Shown: positions 30,625 to 40,433 of the stretch, one piece after another
Numbering within the stretch: position 1 is the first letter of the stretch
Layout: every line of letters starts with the position of its first letter
Source of the DNA: Fischerella sp. CENA71
Lineage (GTDB): Bacteria > Cyanobacteriota > Cyanobacteriia > Cyanobacteriales > Nostocaceae
Assembly (NCBI GenBank): GCA_024239075.1
Contig: JANBVI010000058.1
Coordinates: 1-40,465, forward strand
Length of the DNA: 40,465 nucleotides
Reading direction: 5' to 3'
Notes under the pieces: generated by a model
Told to the model about the DNA's origin: nothing
What the model saw: only the letters and a program-made list of their open reading frames with translations
Database searches by the model: none
Position numbers and translations under genes: made by a program

Positions 30625-32454
30625 CTATTGACAATAAACAACTACACTCTCAGGATTAAGTACAATTGTTTCCTGAGATTGTGTGTTTAATATTTCGGGT
30701 AACTGGGAGTTGTTACCACCCCAAGCAGGATCAGCCGAGTCCAGTTGTTTTTTCCAGGGAGCACTAGGTATATTTGCTTTTATCTTAACAACTTCTTGGC
30801 TAAAGTTCAGCCAACATAATACTTGGTTATTTTCACACCACCGTCGTAGCTGTAAAACCTTATTAGGTTCGATTACTAATGCTTCTAAGTTATGGCGATC
30901 CAAATTAGCAAGTGCAGGAATTTCCTTCCGCAGTTTGAGTAATTTTTGATAAAACAACCATAACATCCGGTGTTTGCCCTCATGACGCTTTTCCCAATTC
31001 AGGCGCGATCGCTTCATAGTTTCTACTGCTTGCGGATCTGGTGCTTCTTGACCATAAATTTCAAAAAACGCCGCAAATTCCGCCTTTCTACCTTCCCTCA
31101 CCCCTTTAATCAGCTCAGGATCACTATGACTGACAAAGTAAAGAAAAGGTGCTGTTTCGCCATATTCTTCACCCATAAACAACAATGGAACATAAGGAGA
31201 TAGCAAATAAGCTGCCGCAGTTAATTTTAACCCTTCAAAGGAGATTAGGGAGGTAAGGCGATCGCCCATCATTCGATTACCAACCTGATCGTGATTTTGA
31301 GAACAGACTACAAATTGCTGTGACAAACACCCGCTAGCTTCATTTCCGTGATAGCGATGACGATGGGGGGAGTAGTCCCAAGTGTAAACAAAGCTTTCGC
31401 CATATGCTTTGGCCAGTTGTTCTAATTGACCAAAATCTTGGTAGTATCCTTGATTTTCTCCTGTCAGTACAGTGTGTAAAGCATGGTGAAAATCATCACT
31501 CCATTGTGCGTCAATTCCGTAACCACCAACTTCGGGAGAACGGATAATCTGGGGATCATTCAAATCGCTTTCGGCAATCAGGTAGCGTTTATATCCTCGT
31601 TGCGAAAGTTCAGCAACTGCTTCGGCAATCTCTGCCAAGATATGTTTAGCGCCAAAATCATAAATAGCGTGGACTGCATCCAGACGCAAACTGTCAATAT
31701 GGAAAGTTTCTAACCAGTAAAGCGCATTCTGCACAAAGTAATTCCGCACCCCATCACTGTAAGGCCCATCAAAATTAACTGCACTACCCCAAGGTGTTTT
31801 GTAATGGTCAGTAAAATATGTACCGAATCCCCAAAGATAATTGCCTTCTGGCCCAAGATGGTTGTATACAACATCTAAAATTACAGCCATTCCTTGCTGA
31901 TGGCAGGCGTCTACTAATTTTTTCAAGCCATCAACGCCACCATAGGAATTTTGTACTGCATAGGGAAAAGTCCCATCATAGCCCCAGTTGCGATCGCCTG
32001 GAAATTGAGCAACTGGCATAATTTCAATTGCATTGACACCTAATTCCAGCAACTCCGGAATCCGAGGAATTATGGACTCAAATGTACCTTCTTCAGTAAA
32101 AGTAGTAACATGTAATTCATAAATAACCATTTGCTCAAGCGGAATTCCCCGCCACTCGGCATCACTCCAAGCAAAGCTGCTGTGGTCAACCACTTGCGAA
32201 GGCCCATGAACTCCCTGGGGTTGGGAATGAGAAGCCGGATCGGCTCGGTCAACTTGACCATCCAATTGGTAAAAATAGAGACATTCAGGCTCAACATTAT
32301 TAACAGTTCCCTGCCAATATCCCCTTTCATCCTTTTGCAGAGGGATAATTTTTTCGTCTGGGGCGACAAGATGAACAGCAACATCACCCTCTAAGGGAGC
32401 CCAAAGAGTAAACTTACAAGTGCGATCGCCTAAATATTGAGAACCGATATGCAT
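30625..32454 (-). CDS. treZ: Malto-oligosyltrehalose trehalohydrolase TreZ
   Basis: A 609-aa GH13 enzyme that releases trehalose from the trehalosyl end made by TreY. It starts with an E-set/CBM48-like domain (MHIGSQYLGDRTCKFTLWAP to ~95), followed by the (beta/alpha)8 barrel: IYELHVTTFTEEGTF, VILDVVYNHLGPEGNYL (191-207), LRLDAVHAI (nucleophile D259), LIAESDLND (acid E295) and SQNHDQVGNR (D389). All three catalytic acids are present. GNYLWGFGTYFTDHYKTPWG is TreZ-specific. It is 168 bp downstream of glgX and 95 bp upstream of treY, in a common direction. Confidence 0.93.
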   Translation of the reverse strand: MHIGSQYLGDRTCKFTLWAPLEGDVAVHLVAPDEKIIPLQKDERGYWQGTVNNVEPECLYFYQLDGQVDRADPASHSQPQGVHGPSQVVDHSSFAWSDAEWRGIPLEQMVIYELHVTTFTEEGTFESIIPRIPELLELGVNAIEIMPVAQFPGDRNWGYDGTFPYAVQNSYGGVDGLKKLVDACHQQGMAVILDVVYNHLGPEGNYLWGFGTYFTDHYKTPWGSAVNFDGPYSDGVRNYFVQNALYWLETFHIDSLRLDAVHAIYDFGAKHILAEIAEAVAELSQRGYKRYLIAESDLNDPQIIRSPEVGGYGIDAQWSDDFHHALHTVLTGENQGYYQDFGQLEQLAKAYGESFVYTWDYSPHRHRYHGNEASGCLSQQFVVCSQNHDQVGNRMMGDRLTSLISFEGLKLTAAAYLLSPYVPLLFMGEEYGETAPFLYFVSHSDPELIKGVREGRKAEFAAFFEIYGQEAPDPQAVETMKRSRLNWEKRHEGKHRMLWLFYQKLLKLRKEIPALANLDRHNLEALVIEPNKVLQLRRWCENNQVLCWLNFSQEVVKIKANIPSAPWKKQLDSADPAWGGNNSQLPEILNTQSQETIVLNPESVVVYCQ

Positions 32455-32506
32455 ATTGATTGTTGATTGTTGGTAGTTAGTAGTTAGGTGTGAGGGATTG
32501 GGGATT

Positions 32507-32565
32507 GGGAGACGCGGAGAAGGGGAGACGCGGTGACGTGGTGAAGGGGAGACGCAGTGACGCGG
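32507..32565. repeat. GGGAGACGCGG minisatellite between glgX and treZ
   Basis: Units GGGAGACGCGGAGAA, GGGGAGACGCGGTGACG and GGGGAGACGCAGTGACG. The same unit occurs inside the SNF2 gene (18326-18424). Confidence 0.7.
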
Positions 32566-32622
32566 AAATCATTATAAATTCTCTCCGTGTCGCCGTGTCC
32601 CCTTCCAATCCCCCATCACTAA

Positions 32623-34773
32623 TTAATCTTCCTCATCATGAGAAACTCTGCCCATACGTTGCAACATCACAAGCGATCGCGCTTCTACTTGTACGGGTTT
32701 ATCTTCGATGTAACGTTTACCGCGTTGTACAAAGCGGGGTTTGGTAGTATCAATTATGGTGAGCCATTCCCAATCTTGTAGTCCTTTAGGAATTATAAAT
32801 TCCACCATTTCGTAGTGGGCGTTGAAGAATAATAAAAAGCTTTCATCAATAATCCGTTCACCCTTTGGCCCTGGTGTGGCTATTTCTTCGCCATTGAGAA
32901 AAATGCCGATCGCTTTTGTAAAGCCATCGTTCCATTGTTCCTCTGTCATTTCAGCACCATCGGGGTTAAACCACAAAATATCATACACACCAGAACCGTA
33001 AATGGCTCGACCTTGGAACCATTTGCGTCGGCGTAACACTGGATGTCTGCGGCGTAAGTCAATTAATTGGCGAGTGAAGTCTAACAGTGCTTCGTTTTCT
33101 TCTTGCAAATCCCAATCTAGCCAGGAAATTTCGTTATCTTGACAGTAGGGATTGTTGTTTCCTCGTTGCGATCGTCCCATTTCGTCACCCATCACCAACA
33201 TGGGTACACCTTGGGAAAGAAACAGTGTAGTCAAGAAGTTCCGCAGTTGCTTTCGCCGTAGTTGTATTACTCCTCGGTCATTGGTGTCACCTTCAACACC
33301 GCAATTCCACGAGCGGTTATGACTTTCGCCGTCTCGGTTCTCTTCACCGTTGGCTTCGTTGTGCTTTTCGTTGTAGCTAACTAAGTCATGGAGAGTAAAG
33401 CCATCATGGGCAGTAATAAAATTTACACTAGCGCTGGGACTGCGGCCATTAAATTGATATAAATCGGAACTGCCTGTAAACCGATAAGCAAATTCTGCCA
33501 TGCGGCTGTCTTCTCCACGCCAAAAGTCTCGCACTGTATCACGATACTTACCATTCCACTCCGACCACAATAGGGGAAATTCGCCTACTTGGTAGCCTCC
33601 TTCACCCACATCCCAAGGTTCAGCAATTAATTTCACATCTGCCAAGGTTGGGTCTTGGTGGATAATATCAAAGAAAGCGGCCAGACGATCAACTGCATAT
33701 AATTCCCTAGCTAATGCTGATGCCAAGTCAAAACGGAAACCATCAATATGACATTCCAACACCCAGTAACGCAGACTATCCATAATTAGTTTCAGTACTT
33801 GGGGATGGCGGACGTTGAGAGAGTTACCACAGCCTGTGAAGTCCATATAGTAACGGTAATTGCCATCAACCAGACGGTAGTAGGAAGCATTATCAATACC
33901 ACGTAAGGATAAAGTTGGCCCCATGTGGTTGCCTTCACCCGTGTGATTGTAAACCACATCTAAGATCACCTCAATGCCAGCATTGTGTAATGCCTTCACC
34001 ATCTGCTTAAACTCCCTCACCTGCTGCCCTAGAAAACCAGTGGCACTATAACCAGAGTAGGGAGCCAAGTAGCAAATAGAATCGTAGCCCCAGTAATTTT
34101 TTAAGCGCTTATCTATTAAATGTCCGGGATATGCCAAAAAATGATGGATTGGCATTAATTCTACTGCCGTTATACCCAAGGATTGCAAGTGAGAAATTGC
34201 GGCTGGATGGGCAAGTCCGGCATAGGTTCCGCGTAACCTTGGGGGAATTTCTGGGTGTAGTTTGGTAAAGCCTTTGACATGAGTTTCATAAATCACAGTC
34301 TCATGCCAGGGAGTTCGCAGCAATTCGTCTCCTTCCCAATCAAAAGACTGATCAACAACAATTGATTTGGGAACTAAATGAGCATCATCAAGTTCCGAAA
34401 AACCTAAATCTTCATTGGGATCATCCCAAGGATAACCAAAGATTTCTGCACCAAAGCGGACATCGCCATCAATTGCCTTTGCGTAGGGATCAATTAATAG
34501 TTTGTTGGGGTTAAAGCGATGTCCTTCTTCTGGCGCAAAAGGGCCGTGGACTCTAAAACCGTACCTTTGTCCAGGGCCAATCCCAGGGACATAACCATGC
34601 CAAGTGAAGTTAGTAACTTCTTTAATTTCTAGCCGGGTTTCTCGACCTTTTTGATCGAATAAACACAATTCAACTTTTGTCGCATGTTCTGAGAAAATAG
34701 CGAAATTAGTACCCTTGCCATCCCAGTTTGCTCCCAGAGGATATGGTCTACCAGGCCAGAGTGAGAAGTACAT
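32623..34773 (-). CDS. glgX: Glycogen debranching enzyme GlgX (isoamylase type)
   Basis: From ATG 34773 (AGGAG nine bases upstream) the protein is 716 aa. The N-terminal CBM48 domain reads PGRPYPLGANWDGKGTNFAI; the GH13_11 barrel has EVILDVVYNHTGEGNHMGPT (268-287), DGFRFDLASAL (nucleophile D349), LIAEPWDVGEGGYQVG (acid E385) and FITAHDGFTLHDL (D457). Known: GlgX/TreX enzymes cut alpha-1,6 branches of glycogen. In this locus it probably supplies linear malto-oligosaccharides to TreY and MalQ. In-frame ATGs at 34800 and 34812 lack a ribosome-binding site. Confidence 0.92.
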   Translation of the reverse strand: MYFSLWPGRPYPLGANWDGKGTNFAIFSEHATKVELCLFDQKGRETRLEIKEVTNFTWHGYVPGIGPGQRYGFRVHGPFAPEEGHRFNPNKLLIDPYAKAIDGDVRFGAEIFGYPWDDPNEDLGFSELDDAHLVPKSIVVDQSFDWEGDELLRTPWHETVIYETHVKGFTKLHPEIPPRLRGTYAGLAHPAAISHLQSLGITAVELMPIHHFLAYPGHLIDKRLKNYWGYDSICYLAPYSGYSATGFLGQQVREFKQMVKALHNAGIEVILDVVYNHTGEGNHMGPTLSLRGIDNASYYRLVDGNYRYYMDFTGCGNSLNVRHPQVLKLIMDSLRYWVLECHIDGFRFDLASALARELYAVDRLAAFFDIIHQDPTLADVKLIAEPWDVGEGGYQVGEFPLLWSEWNGKYRDTVRDFWRGEDSRMAEFAYRFTGSSDLYQFNGRSPSASVNFITAHDGFTLHDLVSYNEKHNEANGEENRDGESHNRSWNCGVEGDTNDRGVIQLRRKQLRNFLTTLFLSQGVPMLVMGDEMGRSQRGNNNPYCQDNEISWLDWDLQEENEALLDFTRQLIDLRRRHPVLRRRKWFQGRAIYGSGVYDILWFNPDGAEMTEEQWNDGFTKAIGIFLNGEEIATPGPKGERIIDESFLLFFNAHYEMVEFIIPKGLQDWEWLTIIDTTKPRFVQRGKRYIEDKPVQVEARSLVMLQRMGRVSHDEED

Positions 34774-35289
34774 ACAGTCAAACTCCTGTTGCAGATTCAT
34801 CAGGCAGGACAATCAAGCTAACGCGTGTTACAAAATCTTGCCCAGCACAACACGCCCTAGCTTTTCGCAGTATCTCAAATATTAAGCTAAATAAAAAGTT
34901 TTGTAACTCAACCTGTTGGCATAAATTTTACTAATTCAGTAAATACTGACATCCCCACAAATGGTGATTTTTGTCAAATTTTTGAGAATTCACTTAGACA
35001 ATTTTGCTACATTTCTAGGCATAATCAAGCGATCGCTCGATTTCACAATTTCAAAAGACTCATTCCCAAATTTTCAAGATTTATTGACAAAATGAGGACG
35101 CTTGTTAAAGAAAGTTCAAATTCTTCTTATAGAGATACTCAAATTCGTTAGGAATCTTGCAAATCAAATAAAAAACTTACATCATCTGCCAGTTAATAGT
35201 TAGCAGTTGGTTGTTAACCACTAACTAACTACTAACCATCAATCACCAATAGCGAACACAACAAAGGTATTGATCAACGATCAACCGAA
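34774..35289. other. 516-bp spacer between treS and glgX
   Basis: AT-rich with one HIP1 site near 35030 and a stretch of CTAACTAACTACTAAC-like heptamers with GTTAGCAGTTGGTTG (35190-35245). The promoter of the glgX-treZ-treY genes is expected here; no consensus could be fixed. No gene seen. Confidence 0.5.
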
Positions 35290-38200
35290 TTACTTCGAGT
35301 TTTGCAACAATTCCAAAATTCGCTGCAAAGGAATCTCGATCCAATCCGGACGGTTTTGGAGTTCATAGTCTAACTCTAGGATGACTTTCTCTAACAAGAA
35401 AGCATCTAGCAAGACTTTTAACTCTCTGGGATGCTTGGGTATAAAAGCTGCATGGTCTGATGTTGCCAGGTAGGATTTTAAAAAGGCTACGCTAGACCAA
35501 CAGAAGAAGAACCGTTGCCAGTTTTCTGCTAATGGTAGTTCATCGGGACGCAATATACCGCTTTCTTTTTCGTTACGTAGACCAACACGAGCTGCATAGT
35601 AGAAGGATTGTATCATTGAGGCAACATCGCGTAGAGGCGATCGCTTCATGCGGCGTTCACTCAAGGCACGACTTGCGTTGCCCTCATAATCAATGATGAT
35701 AAAGTCTTTACCCGTGTACAATACTTCCTCTAAGCAATAGCTGCCATGAGTACGAATCCGCATAGCAGTGATTTTTTGATTCAAAATCTCCTGAAAGCGT
35801 CCTAAAATCAACTCACGTTGGTTGAGTACCAATTTTGCCAAAGGTTGCACATCATTAGGCAGTTGCATGACATGTTTGTTCAATCGCAACAATGCCTGAC
35901 CTGCCTGATTCCGCATATATTGGTAGATTGAGCGCTGGTAAAACGAAGAAAATGGCTCTGGTGCAAAGTTTTCATTTTCAATGTCAGATGCCAGTGCTAT
36001 GTGCATTTCAGCAGTACGTTGTCCCAGCAACTCTGCTACCAATAGGTAATTGCCCATGAATTCTTGAGCCATTTCCGGGATGGGAACCTCTAAGGCTGCT
36101 TGCAACAAGGAGGAGGGTAGCTCAATATCGGTTATATCTACATATTTTGGCAAAACTTGCTCAAAAAAGTCACGTAGACTGTCTAGTGCATGAGACCAAG
36201 TGTCGCGAATCTCTGGGACATATTTTCGCAAAATCCCCAATGTCATTGGTGCAGATCCTTTGGAGTGGTATTCTAATGCACCGACGATTGGGACTAGGTG
36301 TTCTGAGTGAGGTATACCTTGACTGGCTGAAGTTTTACTGAGAAACAGACCAATCTCTAAATCGGGGTTGATACCTGTTTCAACTTTACGGAAAATTTTG
36401 CAGAGCAGCCGATCGCCATAAATAATGCTTGTGTTATTATGTTCTCCTTTGAGTAAATGTGGTTCAAAGGGAGCATGACTAGTTTTATCGCTGATCTGAC
36501 TGAGAATTTCGGGAAAATCTTCTGTGGTTGTTGCCACTAATTTACCCTGCATACCTTCGTAAGTATGATGATGAGCGATCGCATCTAAGGGAATACTCAA
36601 AAAGTCTTGTTGTTTGAAAGCATCAAATAAAACTCCGGTTTCTTGTTTACCCTGGACATAAATTTGAGCTACCACTTCTTCAGTGTGAGTACTGAAGCGA
36701 TGATTACCAATACCATCTGTCTCATAGGCAAGGGTGAGAACGTAAGTTTGTGGATCGCTTTCTGTGTAGTCCACCCGTAATAAAATAATGTATGCCTGGG
36801 TGTCTTCGTGATTTACAGGAATTGCTTCTGTAATGTGGGTAGCTTGGATGATACGGGTTTTGCCATCGAACCAAGTACAACTACACAGGTAATCTGGCAG
36901 TATACTTTCAAGTGCTGTCCTTGCCTCACCTCTAGCAAAAATATTTTGCCACTTGCCACTCACTATGAGTTTGGGTATTTGGTTAGGAGTGCGAATTGGA
37001 CAAGTAAAGCTGGGTTGTGATTGTAATGTAAACCAGTAGAATGCATGGGGTCCCAAGCTGAGGAAGTAAGGAGAGTCGCTAATTACTGGAAAAGCGTTGC
37101 GACCAAAAATTTCTACCGGAACCATACCATGAAAGTGAGACAAATCTAATTCCACAGTTTGTACAAACCGTGAGAGATTAGCCACAACGAGAATGTGTTC
37201 ATCGTTGTAGTTGCGGGTAAAGGCTAGGACTTTGCGGTTTTCTGGATACAAAAATTCAAACGTTCCGCGACCAAAAGCCTGATAGCGTCCTCTAGTGGCA
37301 ATTAGTCGTTTAGTCCACCACCATAGGGAATTGGGGTTTGCCCGTTGTGCTTCGACGTTGACTGCTTCGTAGTGGTACTCTGGGTCTACAATCAAGGGAG
37401 CATAAAGCCTCTGGGGATTCGCACTACTAAAACCGCCGTTTCTGTCAGGACTCCACTGCATCGGAGTACGTACACCATTGCGATCGCCCAAATAAATATT
37501 ATCCCCCATGCCAATCTCATCACCGTAGTACAACACCGGTGTACCTGGCAAAGACATTAACAAAGCATTCATCAACTCAATCCGGCGACGGTTATTACCC
37601 ATCAACGGCCCCAGACGGCGACGAATACCCAAGTTGATCCGGGCTTGAGGATCTTGGGCATAAACTTTATACATGTAATCCCGGTCTTCATCACTGACCA
37701 TTTCTAAAGTCAGTTCATCGTGATTACGTAAAAATAGCGCCCATTGGCAGTTATCGGGAATTGGCGGCGTCTGTTGCAAAATGTCAATTATAGGGAAGCT
37801 ATCTTCCATATGTAACGCCATATACAGACGTGGCATCAAGGGGAAGTGAAAATCCATGTGACACTCATCCCCTTGCCCGTAATACTCAACCGCATCTTCA
37901 GGCCACTGGTTTGCTTCAGCCAGTAACATCCGATTAGGGAACTTAACGTCTACATGGCGGCGCAATTTCTTTAAAAACTCGTGGGTTTCTGGTAGGTTCT
38001 CGCAGTTGGTTCCCTCCCGTTCATAAAGATAAGGTACTGCATCTAAACGCAGTCCATCCACACCCATCTCTAACCAAAAATCAACAACATTAAATAGAGC
38101 CTGTTGTAGTTCTGGGTGTTCAAAGTTTAAATCTGGTTGGTGAGAATAAAAGCGATGCCAATAGTACGCCTTTGCTACAGGGTCCCATGTCCAGTTAGAG

Positions 38201-38664
38201 GTTTCAAAATCCTTGAAGATGATCCGCGTATCCTGGTACTTTTCAGGAGTGTCACTCCAAACGTAAAAATTTCTGGCTGAACTGCCCACAGGCGATCGCC
38301 GCGCCCGTTGAAACCAAGGGTGTTGATCCGAGGTGTGATTAATGATTAACTCAATAATGACGCGAATTCCGCGTTCATGGGCAGCTGTTAAAAAAGTCTC
38401 AAAGTCTTCTAAATTACCGTATATGGCGTTGACACTAGTGTAATCTGAAATGTCATAGCCATCATCACGTAATGGCGAGGGGAAAAAGGGCAGTACCCAA
38501 ACTGCGGTGACTCCCAAATCTTGCAAGTAATCTAACTTCTGTGTTAACCCACGAAAATCGCCAATGCCATCGCTATCGCTATCGGCAAAGGCACGTACAG
38601 GCACTTCGTAGATTACAGCATCTTTAAACCAAAGCGGATCGTCCTTCAAAATCGGATTTTGCAT
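35290..38664 (-). CDS. treS: Trehalose synthase fused to maltokinase (TreS-Mak)
   Basis: A 1124-aa two-part enzyme. Residues 1-~560 are a GH13 trehalose synthase / maltose glucosyltransferase (LWFKDAVIYEVPVRAFADSD at 11-30, RVIIELIINHTSDQHPWFQR at 101-120, DGLRLDAVPYLYEREGTN with D208, LLAEANQWPEDAVEYYG with E250, FLRNHDELTLEM with D316). Residues ~590-1115 are a maltokinase (Pep2-type) domain with DFIIIDYEGNASRALSERRM near 990-1010 and SPLRDVASMIQSF after it, the catalytic and metal-binding segment of that kinase-like fold. Known: TreS interconverts trehalose and maltose, and maltokinase makes maltose-1-phosphate. In actinobacteria this feeds GlgE; no glgE lies in this window. The promoter region is shared with divergent malQ. 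Confidence 0.92.
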   Translation of the reverse strand: MQNPILKDDPLWFKDAVIYEVPVRAFADSDSDGIGDFRGLTQKLDYLQDLGVTAVWVLPFFPSPLRDDGYDISDYTSVNAIYGNLEDFETFLTAAHERGIRVIIELIINHTSDQHPWFQRARRSPVGSSARNFYVWSDTPEKYQDTRIIFKDFETSNWTWDPVAKAYYWHRFYSHQPDLNFEHPELQQALFNVVDFWLEMGVDGLRLDAVPYLYEREGTNCENLPETHEFLKKLRRHVDVKFPNRMLLAEANQWPEDAVEYYGQGDECHMDFHFPLMPRLYMALHMEDSFPIIDILQQTPPIPDNCQWALFLRNHDELTLEMVSDEDRDYMYKVYAQDPQARINLGIRRRLGPLMGNNRRRIELMNALLMSLPGTPVLYYGDEIGMGDNIYLGDRNGVRTPMQWSPDRNGGFSSANPQRLYAPLIVDPEYHYEAVNVEAQRANPNSLWWWTKRLIATRGRYQAFGRGTFEFLYPENRKVLAFTRNYNDEHILVVANLSRFVQTVELDLSHFHGMVPVEIFGRNAFPVISDSPYFLSLGPHAFYWFTLQSQPSFTCPIRTPNQIPKLIVSGKWQNIFARGEARTALESILPDYLCSCTWFDGKTRIIQATHITEAIPVNHEDTQAYIILLRVDYTESDPQTYVLTLAYETDGIGNHRFSTHTEEVVAQIYVQGKQETGVLFDAFKQQDFLSIPLDAIAHHHTYEGMQGKLVATTTEDFPEILSQISDKTSHAPFEPHLLKGEHNNTSIIYGDRLLCKIFRKVETGINPDLEIGLFLSKTSASQGIPHSEHLVPIVGALEYHSKGSAPMTLGILRKYVPEIRDTWSHALDSLRDFFEQVLPKYVDITDIELPSSLLQAALEVPIPEMAQEFMGNYLLVAELLGQRTAEMHIALASDIENENFAPEPFSSFYQRSIYQYMRNQAGQALLRLNKHVMQLPNDVQPLAKLVLNQRELILGRFQEILNQKITAMRIRTHGSYCLEEVLYTGKDFIIIDYEGNASRALSERRMKRSPLRDVASMIQSFYYAARVGLRNEKESGILRPDELPLAENWQRFFFCWSSVAFLKSYLATSDHAAFIPKHPRELKVLLDAFLLEKVILELDYELQNRPDWIEIPLQRILELLQNSK

Positions 38665-38774
38665 AGTTTATACAACCTATTGGCAATAAGTTATTGTACA
38701 AGGGAGACTCGCAACCTGGTTGAAATTTTAGACCTTTTTGTATTACCTGATACCGAATTTCTGAGGATTTTGTG
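38665..38774. promoter_or_regulatory. Divergent promoter region of treS and malQ
   Basis: Only 110 bp separate the two start codons, so both promoters must lie here or overlap. AT-rich, with GAGG at 38763-38766 as a likely malQ ribosome-binding site. No operator is recognised. Confidence 0.45.
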
Positions 38775-40295
38775 ATGAGTTTTCAAAGAGCAAGCGGAAT
38801 TTTGTTACATCCTACTTGTCTGCCTAGTCAATTTGGCATAGGTGATTTAGGTCATTCAGCTTACGAGTTTGTGGATTTTTTGCAGAGAAGCGGTCAAAGA
38901 CTGTGGCAAATTTTGCCATTAGGACCCACGGGCTATGAACATTCACCCTATACAATGAATTTTAGTGCTTTTGCAGGAAATCCACTGCTGATCAGTCTAG
39001 AGCAGTTGGTACAAGAGAATTTACTATCCCAAGAAGAATTGACGCTGCCACCAAAAGGTGCAGCAGATAACCCCAATCGAGTTAATTTCGATGCAGTAAT
39101 TCCTCTCAAGATGAAAATTCTCCGTCTTGCTTATGAACGCTTCCAGCATTCCCTGACGGAAAAATCAAACCCTGAGTATGAACAATTTTGTCAGATGCAA
39201 TCGGCTTGGCTCGACGATTACGTCTTGTTTATGGCGCTACTAGAAGCCAACGAAGGCAAAGCGTGGAGTCAGTGGGAAAGTGCGATCGCTCGCCGTGAAC
39301 CCAATGCCTTACAAGCCGCGACTGAAGAGCTCAACAACGAAATACAATACCATAAATTCTTACAATTTAAATTTTTTCAGCAGTGGTCACAACTACGTGC
39401 CTACGCCAACGGCAAAAACATCCAAATTGTTGGAGATATTTCAATTTACGTTTGTCACAACAGTTCTGATGTGTGGGCAAATCCTGATATTTTTCAACTC
39501 GACTCACAAACCCTAGAACCTGCTTATATTGCGGGTGTGCCACCAGATTACTTTAGCGCCACTGGGCAACTCTGGGGAAATCCAGTTTACGACTGGGAGA
39601 AATTGCAGCGAACTAACTTTGCCTGGTGGATCGAACGTTTCCGAGCCACATTGCAATATGTAGATATTGTCAGAATTGATCACTTCCGGGGTTTTGAAGC
39701 TTACTGGCGCGTACCTGCTGGTGAAGAAACAGCTATTAATGGCGAATGGGTAAAAGCACCAGGAGTAGAATTTTTTGAAACTCTGGGAACAACTTTAGGT
39801 AGCTTGCCCGTGATGGCAGAAGATTTAGGTATTATTACACCAGAAGTAGAAGACTTACGCGATCGCTTTGACTTTCCAGGAATGCGAATCTTGCAATTTG
39901 CTTTCGGTGGTGGTTCAGATAATGCTTACCTACCTCATCATTACATTCAAAATAGCGTAGTTTACCCAGGAACCCACGATAACGAAACTACACTAGGTTG
40001 GTGGCAAGATGGAGCCAAACCCGAAGAAAAGCAAATGGTTGCTAAATATCTGGGTTACGATTCGCCAGAAGAAATATTGGAAATCAATTGGGAATTCATT
40101 CGCACAGCTTTAGCTTCTGTCGCTGATTTAGCAATTCTTCCGCTCCAAGATATTTTGGGTTTAGATAACAGCGCCAGAATGAACGATCCAAGTGTGAACG
40201 CAGGTAACTGGCGTTGGCGTTACACCAGTTCTGATTTACTCACATCAGAGTTAAGTCAAAGATTGTTAGAGATGACACAACTCTACAGTCGTTGA
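38775..40295 (+). CDS. malQ: 4-alpha-glucanotransferase (amylomaltase) MalQ
   Basis: From ATG 38775 the protein is 506 aa, the usual length of bacterial/plant DPE1-type GH77 amylomaltase. Signatures: RASGILLHPTCLPSQFGIGD (5-24), GPTGYEHSPYTMNFSAFAGN (50-69), IVGDISIYV, AGVPPDYFSATGQLWGNPVY (253-272), VRIDHFRGFEAYW (nucleophile D302), MAEDLGIITPEV (acid E349) and PGTHDNETTLGWW (D402). All catalytic acids are intact. It transfers alpha-1,4-glucan segments and releases glucose, rebuilding longer chains. A GTG at 38772 is a less likely start. Confidence 0.94.
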   Translation: MSFQRASGILLHPTCLPSQFGIGDLGHSAYEFVDFLQRSGQRLWQILPLGPTGYEHSPYTMNFSAFAGNPLLISLEQLVQENLLSQEELTLPPKGAADNPNRVNFDAVIPLKMKILRLAYERFQHSLTEKSNPEYEQFCQMQSAWLDDYVLFMALLEANEGKAWSQWESAIARREPNALQAATEELNNEIQYHKFLQFKFFQQWSQLRAYANGKNIQIVGDISIYVCHNSSDVWANPDIFQLDSQTLEPAYIAGVPPDYFSATGQLWGNPVYDWEKLQRTNFAWWIERFRATLQYVDIVRIDHFRGFEAYWRVPAGEETAINGEWVKAPGVEFFETLGTTLGSLPVMAEDLGIITPEVEDLRDRFDFPGMRILQFAFGGGSDNAYLPHHYIQNSVVYPGTHDNETTLGWWQDGAKPEEKQMVAKYLGYDSPEEILEINWEFIRTALASVADLAILPLQDILGLDNSARMNDPSVNAGNWRWRYTSSDLLTSELSQRLLEMTQLYSR

Positions 40296-40344
40296 ATAAC
40301 TTCCTACAGAAATTGGGAGATTCCTAAATCATTCGTTAACCACA

Positions 40345-40358
40345 AGATCCCCGACTTT
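40345..40358. repeat. Half copy of the GATCCCCGACTT repeat (copy 3)
   Basis: AGATCCCCGACTTT downstream of malQ without its pairing half; a decayed copy of the family at 12137 and 23054. Confidence 0.45.
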
Positions 40359-40362
40359 TCTC

Positions 40363-40433
40363 AAGATACAGCTGGCGAATAGGGGGTATGACCCCCTAAT
40401 ACAGATCAAGAAGTGAAATCAGAAGATACAGCT
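40363..40433. repeat. AAGATACAGCT direct repeat around a G/C hairpin
   Basis: AAGATACAGCT at 40363-40373 and 40423-40433 flanks the hairpin TAGGGGGT (40380-40387) / ACCCCCTA (40391-40398). The hairpin may end the malQ transcript, though no long T-run follows. Confidence 0.4.
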
